Of a stretch of DNA of 48,304 bases, positions 24,099 to 31,834 are shown one piece after another. The stretch comes from Actinomycetes bacterium (GTDB lineage Bacteria > Actinomycetota > Acidimicrobiia > Acidimicrobiales > Palsa-688): NCBI GenBank assembly GCA_021847945.1, contig JAJZNG010000118.1, positions 1 to 48,304 on the forward strand, in the 5' to 3' direction. The notes beneath the pieces are model-generated. The model had not been told where the DNA came from and made no database searches. It saw only the letters and a program-made list of their open reading frames with translations. The position numbers and the translations under genes are program-made. Positions within the stretch are counted from its first letter, which is position 1. Every line of letters starts with the position of its first letter.

Positions 24099-24779
24099 TT
24101 GGAGGAGCTCCTCGTATATCCCGACCCTCCGCCTTCAGGAGTCGTCAGCGCTCTCGAAGCGGGGGGCTACAAGTGGCGACCGGTGGGTTCGCTGCGTCAT
24201 GCCGAGCGCATGGAACCCGAGGACGGCTGGTCCGGGGCTTTGATCTGCGCCGACGCAGACTCCGAAACGGCCTTCGCCTTATGCAGAGCCGTGAGAAAGC
24301 GGGATGAACCTCTTTCGCCCCTCTTGTTGGTCGTAGCAGAGGCGCAGTTACGCGAACTTGAGCTTCGCGAGGACCTATTCGATGATTTCTGTGCTAATTC
24401 ATCAAACGTCAAGGAGCTGTGCGCACGCCTCGACCACCTCTTCTGGAGGACCGGTCGTGGCAGTCGACCCGAGTTGGTTGAGCACGGAGGACTCGTGCTC
24501 AACCTTGAAACCTACCAGGCGAGCCTCTCGGGTCGGCCGCTGGATCTCACTTATATGGAATACGAACTTCTAAAGTTCCTGGCGACACACCCCGGGAGGG
24601 TCTTCACAAGAGAAACTCTCCTCTCGCGAGTATGGGGCTACGAGTACTACGGAGGCGCGCGCACAGTCGACGTTCACATAAGAAGATTGCGAGCCAAGCT
24701 CGGGGAGGAGCAGGCACACCTGATTTCAACGGTTCGCTCAGTCGGGTATCGCTTCGGACAGACGCGCTGGGAATCGTAA
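24099..24779 (+). CDS. GlnR-type OmpR-family orphan response regulator
   Basis: 226 aa. The degenerate N-terminal receiver (about 1-120: LLVYPDPPPSGVVSALEA, ALICADADSET) has no clear phosphorylation pocket in the usual place. A canonical OmpR winged helix follows (about 130-222): LDLTYMEYELLKFLATHPGRVFTRETLLSRVWGYEYYGGARTVDVHIRRLRAKLG and a GYRF wing. This matches actinobacterial GlnR, the global nitrogen regulator, in both halves, including LLLVVAEAQL. The TTG start at 24099 has AGGAGG upstream (11-nt spacing). It is downstream of the glnA2-like gene with a 15-nt gap, and no sensor kinase is nearby, as expected for GlnR. Its predicted targets include the divergent glnII/glnA2 region. Confidence 0.85.
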   Translation: MEELLVYPDPPPSGVVSALEAGGYKWRPVGSLRHAERMEPEDGWSGALICADADSETAFALCRAVRKRDEPLSPLLLVVAEAQLRELELREDLFDDFCANSSNVKELCARLDHLFWRTGRGSRPELVEHGGLVLNLETYQASLSGRPLDLTYMEYELLKFLATHPGRVFTRETLLSRVWGYEYYGGARTVDVHIRRLRAKLGEEQAHLISTVRSVGYRFGQTRWES

Positions 24780-24803
24780 CTGGGACTCGTAAAAGGCCCC
24801 GGA

Positions 24804-25163
24804 TCAGGACCCCAGGTACGCCCAAGCCTCGATCTCGATTCGGGCTCCGAGGGGCAGTCCTGCCACGGCCACCGCCGACCGGGCTGGGCGGTGGCCACCG
24901 AATACCTCGGCGTACACCGCGTTCATAGCCGCGAAGTCAGCCATGTCCACCATGAACACGGTCGTCTTCGCGACATGAGACATGGACGCCCCGTTGGCTG
25001 AAAGCAGCGCTTCAAGGTTGGTCAGGCACTGCCTGGTCTGGGATGCCGCATCCCCGTCGACCAGTTGCCCATCGAGCAGGGGGATTTGTCCGCTACACAC
25101 CAGCCAATCGCCAACCCGCACAGCCGGACTGTAAGGACCAACTGGCGCTGCGGGCGCGCTCAT
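24804..25163 (-). CDS. ridA: RidA family reactive-intermediate deaminase
   Basis: 119-aa RidA/YjgF/UK114 protein, which hydrolyses reactive enamine/imine intermediates from PLP enzymes. Signature features are VGPYSPAVRVGDWLVCSGQIPL near the N terminus and RPARSAVAVAGLPLGARIEIEAWAYL at the C terminus. The family's substrate-binding Arg is in ARIEIE and the Glu follows. Length is normal. It is convergent with the glnR-like gene (24-nt gap) and 42 nt downstream of erpA on the same strand. ATG start at 25163. Confidence 0.93.
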   Translation of the reverse strand: MSAPAAPVGPYSPAVRVGDWLVCSGQIPLLDGQLVDGDAASQTRQCLTNLEALLSANGASMSHVAKTTVFMVDMADFAAMNAVYAEVFGGHRPARSAVAVAGLPLGARIEIEAWAYLGS

Positions 25164-25205
25164 GAAGACTTTCCGATCGGCCGCGAGGACGCAGAAGAGT
25201 TCAAA

Positions 25206-25556
25206 TCAGCTGAAAGAGTTTCCGCAACCGCAGGTGCGAGTGGCGTTGGGATTGTTGATGGAAAACCCGGCGCCCGTGAGGCCGTCTTTGAAGTCCAAGG
25301 TCGCTCCTACCAGGAGGTCAGCGCTCGCCGGGTCCACGACTACTCGCACAGAACCGTACCCGTAGGAAACGTCGTCGGGCGCCACGTCCGAGTCGAAGAA
25401 CATTTCGTAGCTGAAGCCCGAGCAGCCTCCGGGTCGAACCGCGACCCTCAACGCAAGATCAGGGTTACCTTCGGCCTCGATGAGCTCGGCGACCTTAGCT
25501 ACTGCGGGATCCGTGAGTGATATCGGGGGCTTGGTCTGTGTTTCGGTGCTGGTCAC
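25206..25556 (-). CDS. erpA: A-type iron-sulfur cluster carrier/insertion protein (ErpA/IscA)
   Basis: Delivers Fe-S clusters to apoproteins. The three cluster cysteines are in place: GGCSGFSYEM near residue 45, and CGCGNSFS at the C terminus. The track start at 25625 adds an unrelated 23-residue extension. GTG at 25556 has GAGGAGG 5 nt upstream and gives a normal 116-aa protein, so I use it. It is divergent from mrp, another Fe-S cluster carrier gene, which strengthens a cluster-assembly context. ErpA rather than IscA is chosen because of the conserved GFSINNPNATRTCGCG block. Confidence 0.93.
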   Translation of the reverse strand: MTSTETQTKPPISLTDPAVAKVAELIEAEGNPDLALRVAVRPGGCSGFSYEMFFDSDVAPDDVSYGYGSVRVVVDPASADLLVGATLDFKDGLTGAGFSINNPNATRTCGCGNSFS

Positions 25557-25705
25557 CGGTTCCTCCTCAAGTACGGCTGGGCCGACCGGGGCCGGCCAGC
25601 GGGCGCTTAGAGCTTTCGAGGTCACACTCTACCCGCCTCGACACCGGTAGTGCCGGCCGGTTACTTACGATCTCGCCGCAAGACACCCCGGGGCCAGTGG
25701 ATCAC

Positions 25706-25739
25706 CTGGACCGCTGGATAATCTGGACCGCTGGATAAC
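25706..25739. repeat. 17-bp tandem direct repeat upstream of mrp
   Basis: Two adjoining copies of CTGGACCGCTGGATAA(T/C), 25706-25722 and 25723-25739, with weaker partial copies on both sides (CAGTGGATCAC before, CTGAACTGG after). They lie 23 nt before the mrp start and in the erpA upstream region, where a regulator of either gene could bind. The regulatory role is inference. Confidence 0.6.
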
Positions 25740-25761
25740 CTGAACTGGTGGGTACCTTGAG

Positions 25762-26961
25762 TTGACAGAGTCGATTTCCAAGTCCGAAGAATATGGATCT
25801 TCCCCGGTCGTTTCTGAAGCAGCCGTAACGTCCGCACTACGCAGCGTTGTCGACCCTGAGTTGGGCGCGGACATCGTGGAGTTGGGTATGTACCGGGGCT
25901 TCAGCTTCGACAGCGACGTCTTGGTGGTGGAGGTGGCTTTGACTACCGCCGCCTGCCCGTTGCGATCGCAGATCAGCCGCGACGTCACTGAACGCCTCGG
26001 AGGTCTGCCCGGCATCGGACGCGTGCAGGTGAAGACCACCGAGATGAGCCCGGAGGAAAAACGCCGGCTGATGAACCGCGCCAGGGCCCGCGCTGCCGCC
26101 AACCCAACGCACACGCATATCCCTGATCGCACACGGGTCCTCGCCATCTCCTCTGGGAAGGGGGGCGTTGGCAAGTCCTCCGTCACCGTGAACCTCGCCG
26201 CCGGCCTTGCCGCACGAGGGCTGACCGTCGGCCTGCTCGACGCTGACATCGCCGGATTCTCCGTCCCTCGGATGTTGGGCATGCAAGGCGAGCTCGCTGC
26301 TCGACGTTCCGAATCAGACGGGAAGATCTTGATCCAACCGCTGACAAAGGCAGTAGGCACAGGTGAACTGAGAGTTGTCTCCATGGGTTTCCTTTCCCCC
26401 GAGGACGAGTCGGTCATGTGGCGCGGGCTCATGCTCAACAGAGCGGTGCAACACTTTTTGGAGGAGGTCGACTGGGGAGACCTCGACTACCTGTTGGTAG
26501 ACATGCCCCCGGGAACCGGCGATATTCAGATGGGCTTAGCTCGGATGCTTCCACGCGCGGAAATGGTGATCGTAACTACGCCCGCTCTCGCCGCTCAAAA
26601 GGTTGCAGCCCGAGCAGCTGACATGGCCAGGAAGGGCTATCTCCGCGTGGCGGGCGTAGTGGAGAACATGAGCGGTTTCGTCTGCTCTCACGGTGATCTC
26701 TACGAACTGTTCGGCTCGGGCGGCGGTGAGCGGCTCGCCGCCGAGATAGGATCTCACCTGCTCGCCCGGATACCTATCGAGCCCGCAGTGTCCGCTGGGG
26801 GCGACAGCGGCAAACCCGCGGCACTTCTTGCAGGGACCGCCTCTGATGCCTTCGAAGTCTTGGTGGAGGCTGTCTTGGCCCTCGAGCCCGTAACTGAGAT
26901 GTCAAGCTGCTCGGCACGGATCCTCGATACTGTCCGGAATGCTTTGGCCGCAAAAGCCTGA
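25762..26961 (+). CDS. Mrp/ApbC-type P-loop ATPase, Fe-S cluster carrier
   Basis: 399 aa. An N-terminal MIP18/DUF59 domain (about 15-95) has AVTSALRSVVDPELGADIVELGM. The Mrp ATPase domain follows, with the deviant Walker A SSGKGGVGKSSVTVNLA near residue 130, DADIAGFSVPRMLG, VDMPPGTGDIQMGLARML and the conserved VENMSGFVCSHGD. The CxxC usual in Mrp/NBP35 carriers is not obvious here (FVCSHGDLYELFG has one Cys), so cluster binding may differ. The start is TTG at 25762 with a weak ribosome site. Divergent from erpA. Assignment to the family is firm; the precise client proteins are unknown. Confidence 0.92.
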   Translation: MTESISKSEEYGSSPVVSEAAVTSALRSVVDPELGADIVELGMYRGFSFDSDVLVVEVALTTAACPLRSQISRDVTERLGGLPGIGRVQVKTTEMSPEEKRRLMNRARARAAANPTHTHIPDRTRVLAISSGKGGVGKSSVTVNLAAGLAARGLTVGLLDADIAGFSVPRMLGMQGELAARRSESDGKILIQPLTKAVGTGELRVVSMGFLSPEDESVMWRGLMLNRAVQHFLEEVDWGDLDYLLVDMPPGTGDIQMGLARMLPRAEMVIVTTPALAAQKVAARAADMARKGYLRVAGVVENMSGFVCSHGDLYELFGSGGGERLAAEIGSHLLARIPIEPAVSAGGDSGKPAALLAGTASDAFEVLVEAVLALEPVTEMSSCSARILDTVRNALAAKA

Positions 26962-27013
26962 ATGGAGGCATCTCCCTTGGCACACCCCGCTGGGTTCGGG
27001 CTATCGAGGCCGG

Positions 27014-27925
27014 CTACTTCTCCCCCGGCGACCACACGGCTTCGATGTCGTCAGGTTCGCAGCTCTTAGCAAGACCGTCCGCTGCCAGCTTACGCAGGTG
27101 CGCCCACACCGAGAAGCGGGCGACCGGGTGAAGGGCTGACGGGACGTCGGTATAGATCTGCTCTACCAGGTCGTCGACGCTCACGCCGTCAGGTCCTGCT
27201 CCGGTAAGGCAGGCGACCACCTGGGCCTCACGCTGCCGGCGATGGCGGAGGTAGTCGTCCAGCACTGCGGCTGGATCGTCGATCATCGCCCCATGTCCAG
27301 GTCCAATCTTTCGGGGAGTCCGACGGCGCACCTTCTCCAGGGACTCGAAGTACGCTGACATATCGCCGTCCGGAGGGGCTATCACCACAGTTGAACCGGA
27401 CATCACGTGGTCACCCGAGAAGAGCAGTCCCGTGCCCGCAAGCTCGAAGCAGAGGTGGTTAGACGTGTGGCCAGGGGTCCACACGGCATCCACTGCGAAA
27501 TCGCCGACGTCGAAGCGCTCCCCGTCCGACATCCGGCGGTCAGGCATGAAACCCTGGTCGTGACCGTCGAAATGGTGGCCCCCAGCACCCTGGCCTCTTG
27601 CTCGTGGGGCTGGGCCGAAGCCGATCACGGTCGCTCCGGTTGCCGCAGACATACGACGGGCCAGTGGCGAATGATCGAGATGCGAGTGCGTCACTAGCAC
27701 GGCCCGGAGGCGGTCACCGTAGAGATCGAGAAGCCTGTTGAGGTGGCGGTCGTCGTCGGGGCCTGGGTCTATTAGAACCACCGACGACGTCCCGATCGCG
27801 TACGTGTTCGTACCCGGTCCGGTCATAACTCCCGGATTGGGCGCCACGACACGCGTCACACCATCCGCCACCACCGTGGCCACCCCCGGCAGCAGATCGT
27901 CCGGCCAGAGCGGCATGTCGGTCAC
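27014..27925 (-). CDS. MBL-fold metallohydrolase with C-terminal winged helix
   Basis: 303 aa of the LACTB2-like metallo-beta-lactamase-fold group. The metal motif THSHLDHSPLARR is near residue 80, the distal ligands are in WTPGHTSNHLCFEL near 170 and SGDHVMSG near 190, and the final His is in GPGHGAMI near 235. A Gly/His-rich insertion (GAGGHHFDGHD) lies between. The C-terminal 60 residues form a winged-helix-like module (LHPVARFSVWAHLRKLAADGL), common in this subgroup and thought to aid substrate or nucleic-acid binding. Substrate unknown. GTG start at 27925. Convergent with mrp (52-nt gap). Confidence 0.88.
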   Translation of the reverse strand: MTDMPLWPDDLLPGVATVVADGVTRVVAPNPGVMTGPGTNTYAIGTSSVVLIDPGPDDDRHLNRLLDLYGDRLRAVLVTHSHLDHSPLARRMSAATGATVIGFGPAPRARGQGAGGHHFDGHDQGFMPDRRMSDGERFDVGDFAVDAVWTPGHTSNHLCFELAGTGLLFSGDHVMSGSTVVIAPPDGDMSAYFESLEKVRRRTPRKIGPGHGAMIDDPAAVLDDYLRHRRQREAQVVACLTGAGPDGVSVDDLVEQIYTDVPSALHPVARFSVWAHLRKLAADGLAKSCEPDDIEAVWSPGEK

Positions 27926-28035
27926 ATCCGCACTTTAGGACAGCGGGACCGGGCCGGCCAGCTCGTACCGTCTGGCCCCAACTACAGGTTCGCCGGCGCT
28001 GGCCGCTACGTTGTTGGGAGGAGGGAGTACGCCCG

Positions 28036-28464
28036 ATGAGTGTCGCCGAAATAGTGGTCTTCGCAGCCTGCTGGCTGGTGGTTGCCACCCTGCTGTTATG
28101 GGGGGTCTTTAGCGAGACGTCCCGATCTAAAGCGCGCTCCGCTGCTCGCAAGCCACTTCGCTCAGCCACCGTCGGTTGGAACCGCCGCGAGGCCCGCAAC
28201 CGCTCCGAATGGCATCCCTCCGGTCAAGGGCCCGTGGCTAACACCGACTGGGTCGTTGTCGAATCCGCCGCTGGGTCCTCGCCGGAGGTTCTTGCCGAGG
28301 CGAAGCTCGTTGCTGCTGCCTTGCTGGCATCTCGCGGGTTGGACATTACTTCGATGCCGCCGAGCGACATCCGTATCGAAGTGACCGCCAGCGGGGACGG
28401 AGCGGGAACGACCCGTGTATTAGTGAGGGCCGGGGCTATGCATGCGAGCAGGCGGCGCAGGTAA
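28036..28464 (+). CDS. Single-TM small protein, unknown function
   Basis: 142 aa. The N-terminal membrane helix (VAEIVVFAACWLVVATLLLWGVF) is followed by an Arg/Ser-rich juxtamembrane stretch, then a folded acidic part (VVESAAGSSPEVLAEAKLVAAALLASRG ... DIRIEVTAS) and a basic tail. The ATG at 28036 has an excellent ribosome site, GGAGGAGGGAG about 10 nt upstream, which supports real translation. I recognise no family. It is divergent from the MBL gene and convergent with the Rieske gene, so no operon partner is evident. Confidence 0.65.
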   Translation: MSVAEIVVFAACWLVVATLLLWGVFSETSRSKARSAARKPLRSATVGWNRREARNRSEWHPSGQGPVANTDWVVVESAAGSSPEVLAEAKLVAAALLASRGLDITSMPPSDIRIEVTASGDGAGTTRVLVRAGAMHASRRRR

Positions 28465-28534
28465 GAGGTTCGCTCGGGGCGACTCCTCCTACCGCTACTA
28501 CCGGAACTTGGCTCTCCGAGCGGAGCCGCAAGCC

Positions 28535-28846
28535 TCAGTGCACGTCGACGTATACCCAGTCCCCGTCGACTCTGACTGGGAAGGTCCTCAGACCGGCCCT
28601 GCGCCCGGCAGTGGTGAGACGGTCTCCGGTTTCGACGTCGTAGCACCATCCGTGCCATGGGCAGATGAGCACGGTCCCGGAAACCGAACCGTCATCGATA
28701 GGGTTTCCAACGTGCAGGCACCTATTCTCCAGGGCCCTGAACCCGACCGGGGTGTCGAACACGGCCAAGTAGAGCTCACCGAAGCGCACTGGCCATCCAC
28801 GGCCGGCCGGTATATCCTGCACCCGGCAGGCACGAAGCCATTCCAC
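28535..28846 (-). CDS. Rieske [2Fe-2S] ferredoxin-like protein
   Basis: A stand-alone 103-aa Rieske domain of the NirD or dioxygenase-ferredoxin type. The cluster ligands are visible as ENRCLHVGNPIDDG (Cys-x-His) near residue 41 and LICPWHGWCYD (Cys-x2-His) near 62. It likely passes electrons in a small redox step. The partner enzyme is not in the neighbourhood. It lies 39 nt downstream of whiB on the same strand and may be co-transcribed with it. ATG start at 28846. Confidence 0.9.
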   Translation of the reverse strand: MEWLRACRVQDIPAGRGWPVRFGELYLAVFDTPVGFRALENRCLHVGNPIDDGSVSGTVLICPWHGWCYDVETGDRLTTAGRRAGLRTFPVRVDGDWVYVDVH

Positions 28847-28885
28847 TATCCAGCCCTCAGCCGTCGGTCCCCTAGCAGGGAACCG

Positions 28886-29140
28886 TCATCCGGGCTCGAG
28901 CGGACGGCGCTCCAGTTCGTTGAGCCCACCCCAGATGCCATGCTGCTCCTTGGAGCGGATAGCGTACTCAAGGCAGGGCTTGCGGACGTCGCAGCCAGAA
29001 CAGATCGCCTTAGCCTTGGACTCGCGATTCTCCCTGTCGTCTTTTCGCTCGAAATGCGAAGGCGGGAAGAACAACGCCGTGTTAGGGCCGCGACAAGCCG
29101 CTTTCGCCTGCCACATCTCTTCAGCATGTAGAACGCTCAT
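28886..29140 (-). CDS. WhiB-family Fe-S transcriptional regulator (WhiB4/WblA-like by context)
   Basis: 84 aa. The four cluster cysteines occur as ACRG near residue 17, then CSGCDVRKPCLEYA (CxxC-x5-C), followed by the family's turn motif GIWGGLNELERR. A GGGGGA ribosome site lies just before the ATG at 29140. The gene is divergent from a tandem pair of ArsA-family ATPases. The same arrangement surrounds whiB4 in Mycobacterium tuberculosis and wblA in Streptomyces, so orthology to that WhiB branch is likely from synteny, although sequence alone does not settle it. It may sense redox or nitric oxide through a 4Fe-4S cluster. Confidence 0.93.
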   Translation of the reverse strand: MSVLHAEEMWQAKAACRGPNTALFFPPSHFERKDDRENRESKAKAICSGCDVRKPCLEYAIRSKEQHGIWGGLNELERRPLEPG

Positions 29141-29212
29141 AACTATCCCCCATTGCCTCCGCAGAACGGTAGCGCCTCATCCACACCTACGACAAGAGGG
29201 ACCCGTAGAATT

Positions 29213-30220
29213 TTGACCACTTTGAGCAGCACTTTGTCTCCGAGAGACTCTCCGGGGGTTCCGCCGCGCTTTAGCGCTCCCTCCAGAGTGCTGATTGTGG
29301 CCGGGAAGGGAGGCGTAGGCAAGACCACCGTCTCAGCTGCGGTCGCCTATCTGGGCGCCGCTTCGGGCCTCGACGTTCTCATTGTAGAAGTCGAAGGCAA
29401 GAGCGGACTCCCCGAGCTTTTCGGCCGTGATGACAGCCTCGCCTACGAGGAGGCAGTGCTCCTCGAAGCAGGTGAAGCAGGCCCCGGATCAGGTGCCGTG
29501 AGGGCGCGCACCTTGACCCCAGACGATGCGCTCGTCGAGTACCTGGACGGCCGGGGACTAGGCAAGATAAGTCGGCGACTCCGAACGACAGGAACCTTGG
29601 ACGTGATCGCCACTGCAGTGCCAGGAATCAAGGACATCTTGGTGCTCGGGAAGGTGAAGCAACTGGAGGTAGCGGCCGCCGCCTCCGGCTCTCCTGGCCT
29701 GATAGTCGTCGACGCTCCCGCCGCCGGGCACGCTGTTACCTTCCTGTCGAGTGCGTACGGCCTGATCGAGGCCGCAGCAGTCGGACCCATCCGCTCCCAG
29801 GCATTGGAAGTCTCCGAGATGCTTTCCGACCCTGAACGCTGTCAGGTTATGGTAGTAACGCTGCCCGAGGAGACCCCCGTCAACGAGGCCGCCGACACCG
29901 CGTTTCACCTAGAGGACCGGGCTTCGGTCAAATTGACCCCGATCGTGGTCAACGGCGTGTGGCCCCGCGTCACCCTTCCGGGCCGGCTTGAGCGCGAGCG
30001 GTATGGACTCAGCCCGGAGGAAGCGGCCAGAATCGAGGCCGCTGTCGAGTTTCGCCTCGCTCGGCAGGATCTCCAGGCTGAACAGCTGTCCCGCCTGGCC
30101 TCACTACTACCGCTGGAGCAAGTGCAGCTTCCATACCTGTTCAACGTGGACTTGGACATCGAAGCTACCCGGACGCTCGCTCTAGAGCTCGGACGGCAGC
30201 TCGAAAGACCACAGCCGTGA
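29213..30220 (+). CDS. ArsA/GET3-family ATPase, first of a pair
   Basis: About 335 aa. Deviant Walker A VLIVAGKGGVGKTTVSAAVAYLG lies near the N terminus, then a switch-like DAPAAGHAVTFLSSAYGL near residue 185 and VTLPEETPVNEAADTAFHL, all typical of the ArsA/anion-transporting ATPase group. The track start, TTG 29153, would lie in the ribosome site region of divergent whiB. The in-frame TTG at 29213, with AGAGGG upstream, leaves room for two promoters and is preferred, though not certain. It overlaps the second ATPase gene by 4 nt. In mycobacteria the matching pair beside whiB4 forms a heterocomplex related to GET3-type tail-anchored protein factors. Substrate here is unknown. Confidence 0.85.
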   Translation: MTTLSSTLSPRDSPGVPPRFSAPSRVLIVAGKGGVGKTTVSAAVAYLGAASGLDVLIVEVEGKSGLPELFGRDDSLAYEEAVLLEAGEAGPGSGAVRARTLTPDDALVEYLDGRGLGKISRRLRTTGTLDVIATAVPGIKDILVLGKVKQLEVAAAASGSPGLIVVDAPAAGHAVTFLSSAYGLIEAAAVGPIRSQALEVSEMLSDPERCQVMVVTLPEETPVNEAADTAFHLEDRASVKLTPIVVNGVWPRVTLPGRLERERYGLSPEEAARIEAAVEFRLARQDLQAEQLSRLASLLPLEQVQLPYLFNVDLDIEATRTLALELGRQLERPQP

Positions 30221-31365
30221 CGGAGCGCTCAACTCTGGACGGCCTGCTGTCGCGGCGCGAAGTAGTGATCTGCGCCGGACCCGGCGGCGTCGGCAAGACG
30301 ACCTGCGCTGCAGCGATAGCCCTTCACGGAGCCCGACTAGGCCTCAGATCCTGCGTGGTAACCATAGACCCGGCGAAGCGTCTCGGCGATGCCCTGGGGG
30401 TAGCCTCGCTGACTAACGAGGCGCACCGCGTGGACATCGACCCTCCGGCTCCACCCGGTGGTGGCCTGTGGGCGCTGATGCTGGACACGAAGTCCACGTT
30501 CGACGAGGTGGTCACCCGGTATTCCGCTTCGCCAGAGCAAGCCCAAGCGATCCTTTCCAACCGCCTATACCGCAACATATCAGGGGTTCTCGGGGGCACC
30601 CAGGAGTACATGGCGATGGAGAAGCTGTACGCGCTTCACAGTTCCGGGCTATACGACCTCATCGTCGTCGACACACCGCCGACCCGTCACGCCCTCGACT
30701 TCGTAGACGCGCCCGGCAGGTTGATGCGCTTCTTGGACAACAGAGTATTCCGTCTTCTGATGTCGCCCACCAGGGTCGGTCTGAGGGCCATTGGGGCAGC
30801 CACCAACCTCCTCCTTCGTGCGGTATCGAAGGTCGTCGGAGGGGCAGTAGTTAACGATGCCGTTGCGTTCTTCACCGCCTTCGAAGGGATGGAACAGGGT
30901 TTCCGTGACCGAGCAGCCAATGTCTCTGCCCTCCTCAGCGACCCGCGCACTGGCTTTGTGGTCGTCACAACACCCCGCCGAGAAGCCGTGAACGAAGCGA
31001 TCTTCTTCGCCGACCGCCTGGCAGGGTCGTCGGACCGAGTTGACGCGCTCGTAGCAAACCGTATGTTCCCGTCGTTCGGCTCCTTGCCAGCTGTCATGAC
31101 CGCTGCGCTGACCGACGTCCCCGGACAACTCGACGTTCCTGACGGGGATCGGACAGCTTCGAACCTCGCTCGCAGCGACGTCGAGGCAACTGCAAGGATC
31201 CTCACTGACTTCGAGCAGATCTCCTCAAAGGAGGAGAGTCACATATCCGAGCTCGCTAAGCGTCTACCAGGAACAGCGATCATAAGAGTTCCTTTCCTGG
31301 CCGCAGACGTCCACGATATGGGCGGGCTCGACGAGGTACAGAAGTTGCTGTTCGCTGTGAGCTAG
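30217..31365 (+). CDS. ArsA/GET3-family ATPase, second of a pair
   Basis: 382 aa. Walker A is VICAGPGGVGKTTCAAAIALHG near residue 20, followed by VVTIDPAKRLGDALG and then VVDTPPTRHALDFVDAPGRLMRFLDN near 150, the ArsA-group switch region. VVVTTPRREAVNEAIFFADRL sits near 250. GTG start at 30217 overlaps the previous stop by 4 nt, so the two are translationally coupled and probably form a heterodimer or heterotetramer. It lacks the arsenite-binding cysteine set expected for true ArsA, and no arsenic genes are nearby, so arsenite export is unlikely. Confidence 0.9.
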   Translation: MTERSTLDGLLSRREVVICAGPGGVGKTTCAAAIALHGARLGLRSCVVTIDPAKRLGDALGVASLTNEAHRVDIDPPAPPGGGLWALMLDTKSTFDEVVTRYSASPEQAQAILSNRLYRNISGVLGGTQEYMAMEKLYALHSSGLYDLIVVDTPPTRHALDFVDAPGRLMRFLDNRVFRLLMSPTRVGLRAIGAATNLLLRAVSKVVGGAVVNDAVAFFTAFEGMEQGFRDRAANVSALLSDPRTGFVVVTTPRREAVNEAIFFADRLAGSSDRVDALVANRMFPSFGSLPAVMTAALTDVPGQLDVPDGDRTASNLARSDVEATARILTDFEQISSKEESHISELAKRLPGTAIIRVPFLAADVHDMGGLDEVQKLLFAVS

Positions 31366-31386
31366 AAGGCTGGGCGCTGACGCTAC

Positions 31387-31764
31387 CTAGGAGCCAAGCA
31401 CCCCGGAGGCATCCTGGGGGTCCACCGCGGTTCGTAGAGACGACTTTGCCTGCTCAACATTGTCAGTGACGCTTACTATGCGATCAAAGCCCGTTGTCTT
31501 GAGCAGGCGTACGAGTGTCGGCCGGTCGCATGCGACTGCGACGTCACCCCCCAACTCCCGGGTCCGGCGGATCCCCCCGATCAACGCGCCAAGACCCGCG
31601 CTGTCGATGAAAGGTACGCCGGAAAGGTCTATAACCAGCTTCTTGGCGGATGCCACGTCAGCCAAGACCTGACGGAACTGTGCAACGGTGAACGCGTCCA
31701 ACTCACCTGCCGGACGGCAGATGCTAAAACCGTCACCGGTTTCCTCGGTTCCTATCGTGAGCAC
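31387..31764 (-). CDS. STAS-domain protein (anti-sigma factor antagonist-like)
   Basis: 125-aa single STAS domain with the phospho-acceptor context PFIDSAGLGALIGGIRR, Ser after Asp, as in RsbV/SpoIIAA. A C-terminal extension of about 20 residues (AVDPQDASGVLGS) is not part of the fold. It converges on the second ATPase gene (21-nt gap) and is divergent from a lone receiver-domain gene. No anti-sigma kinase is adjacent. It is the second RsbV-like protein in the window and could answer to the RsbW-like protein encoded at 5418-5912 or to one elsewhere. The start is ATG at 31764. Confidence 0.88.
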   Translation of the reverse strand: MLTIGTEETGDGFSICRPAGELDAFTVAQFRQVLADVASAKKLVIDLSGVPFIDSAGLGALIGGIRRTRELGGDVAVACDRPTLVRLLKTTGFDRIVSVTDNVEQAKSSLRTAVDPQDASGVLGS

Positions 31765-31834
31765 AAAACCTCCTCGGCCTCTTCGGGACCTTAACCAATC
31801 GTACCCCTACGAGCGCCACGCTAACCTCATAGTC

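Noticed and set aside
30217-31365. Arsenite efflux ATPase ArsA
   Set aside because: No ArsB, ArsR or ArsC neighbour and no ArsA cysteine set; the WhiB-linked ATPase pair is a different branch.
31688-31834. N-terminal 49 residues of the 189-aa receiver ORF
   Set aside because: They are antisense to the STAS gene and unlike a receiver; GTG 31835 begins the fold exactly.
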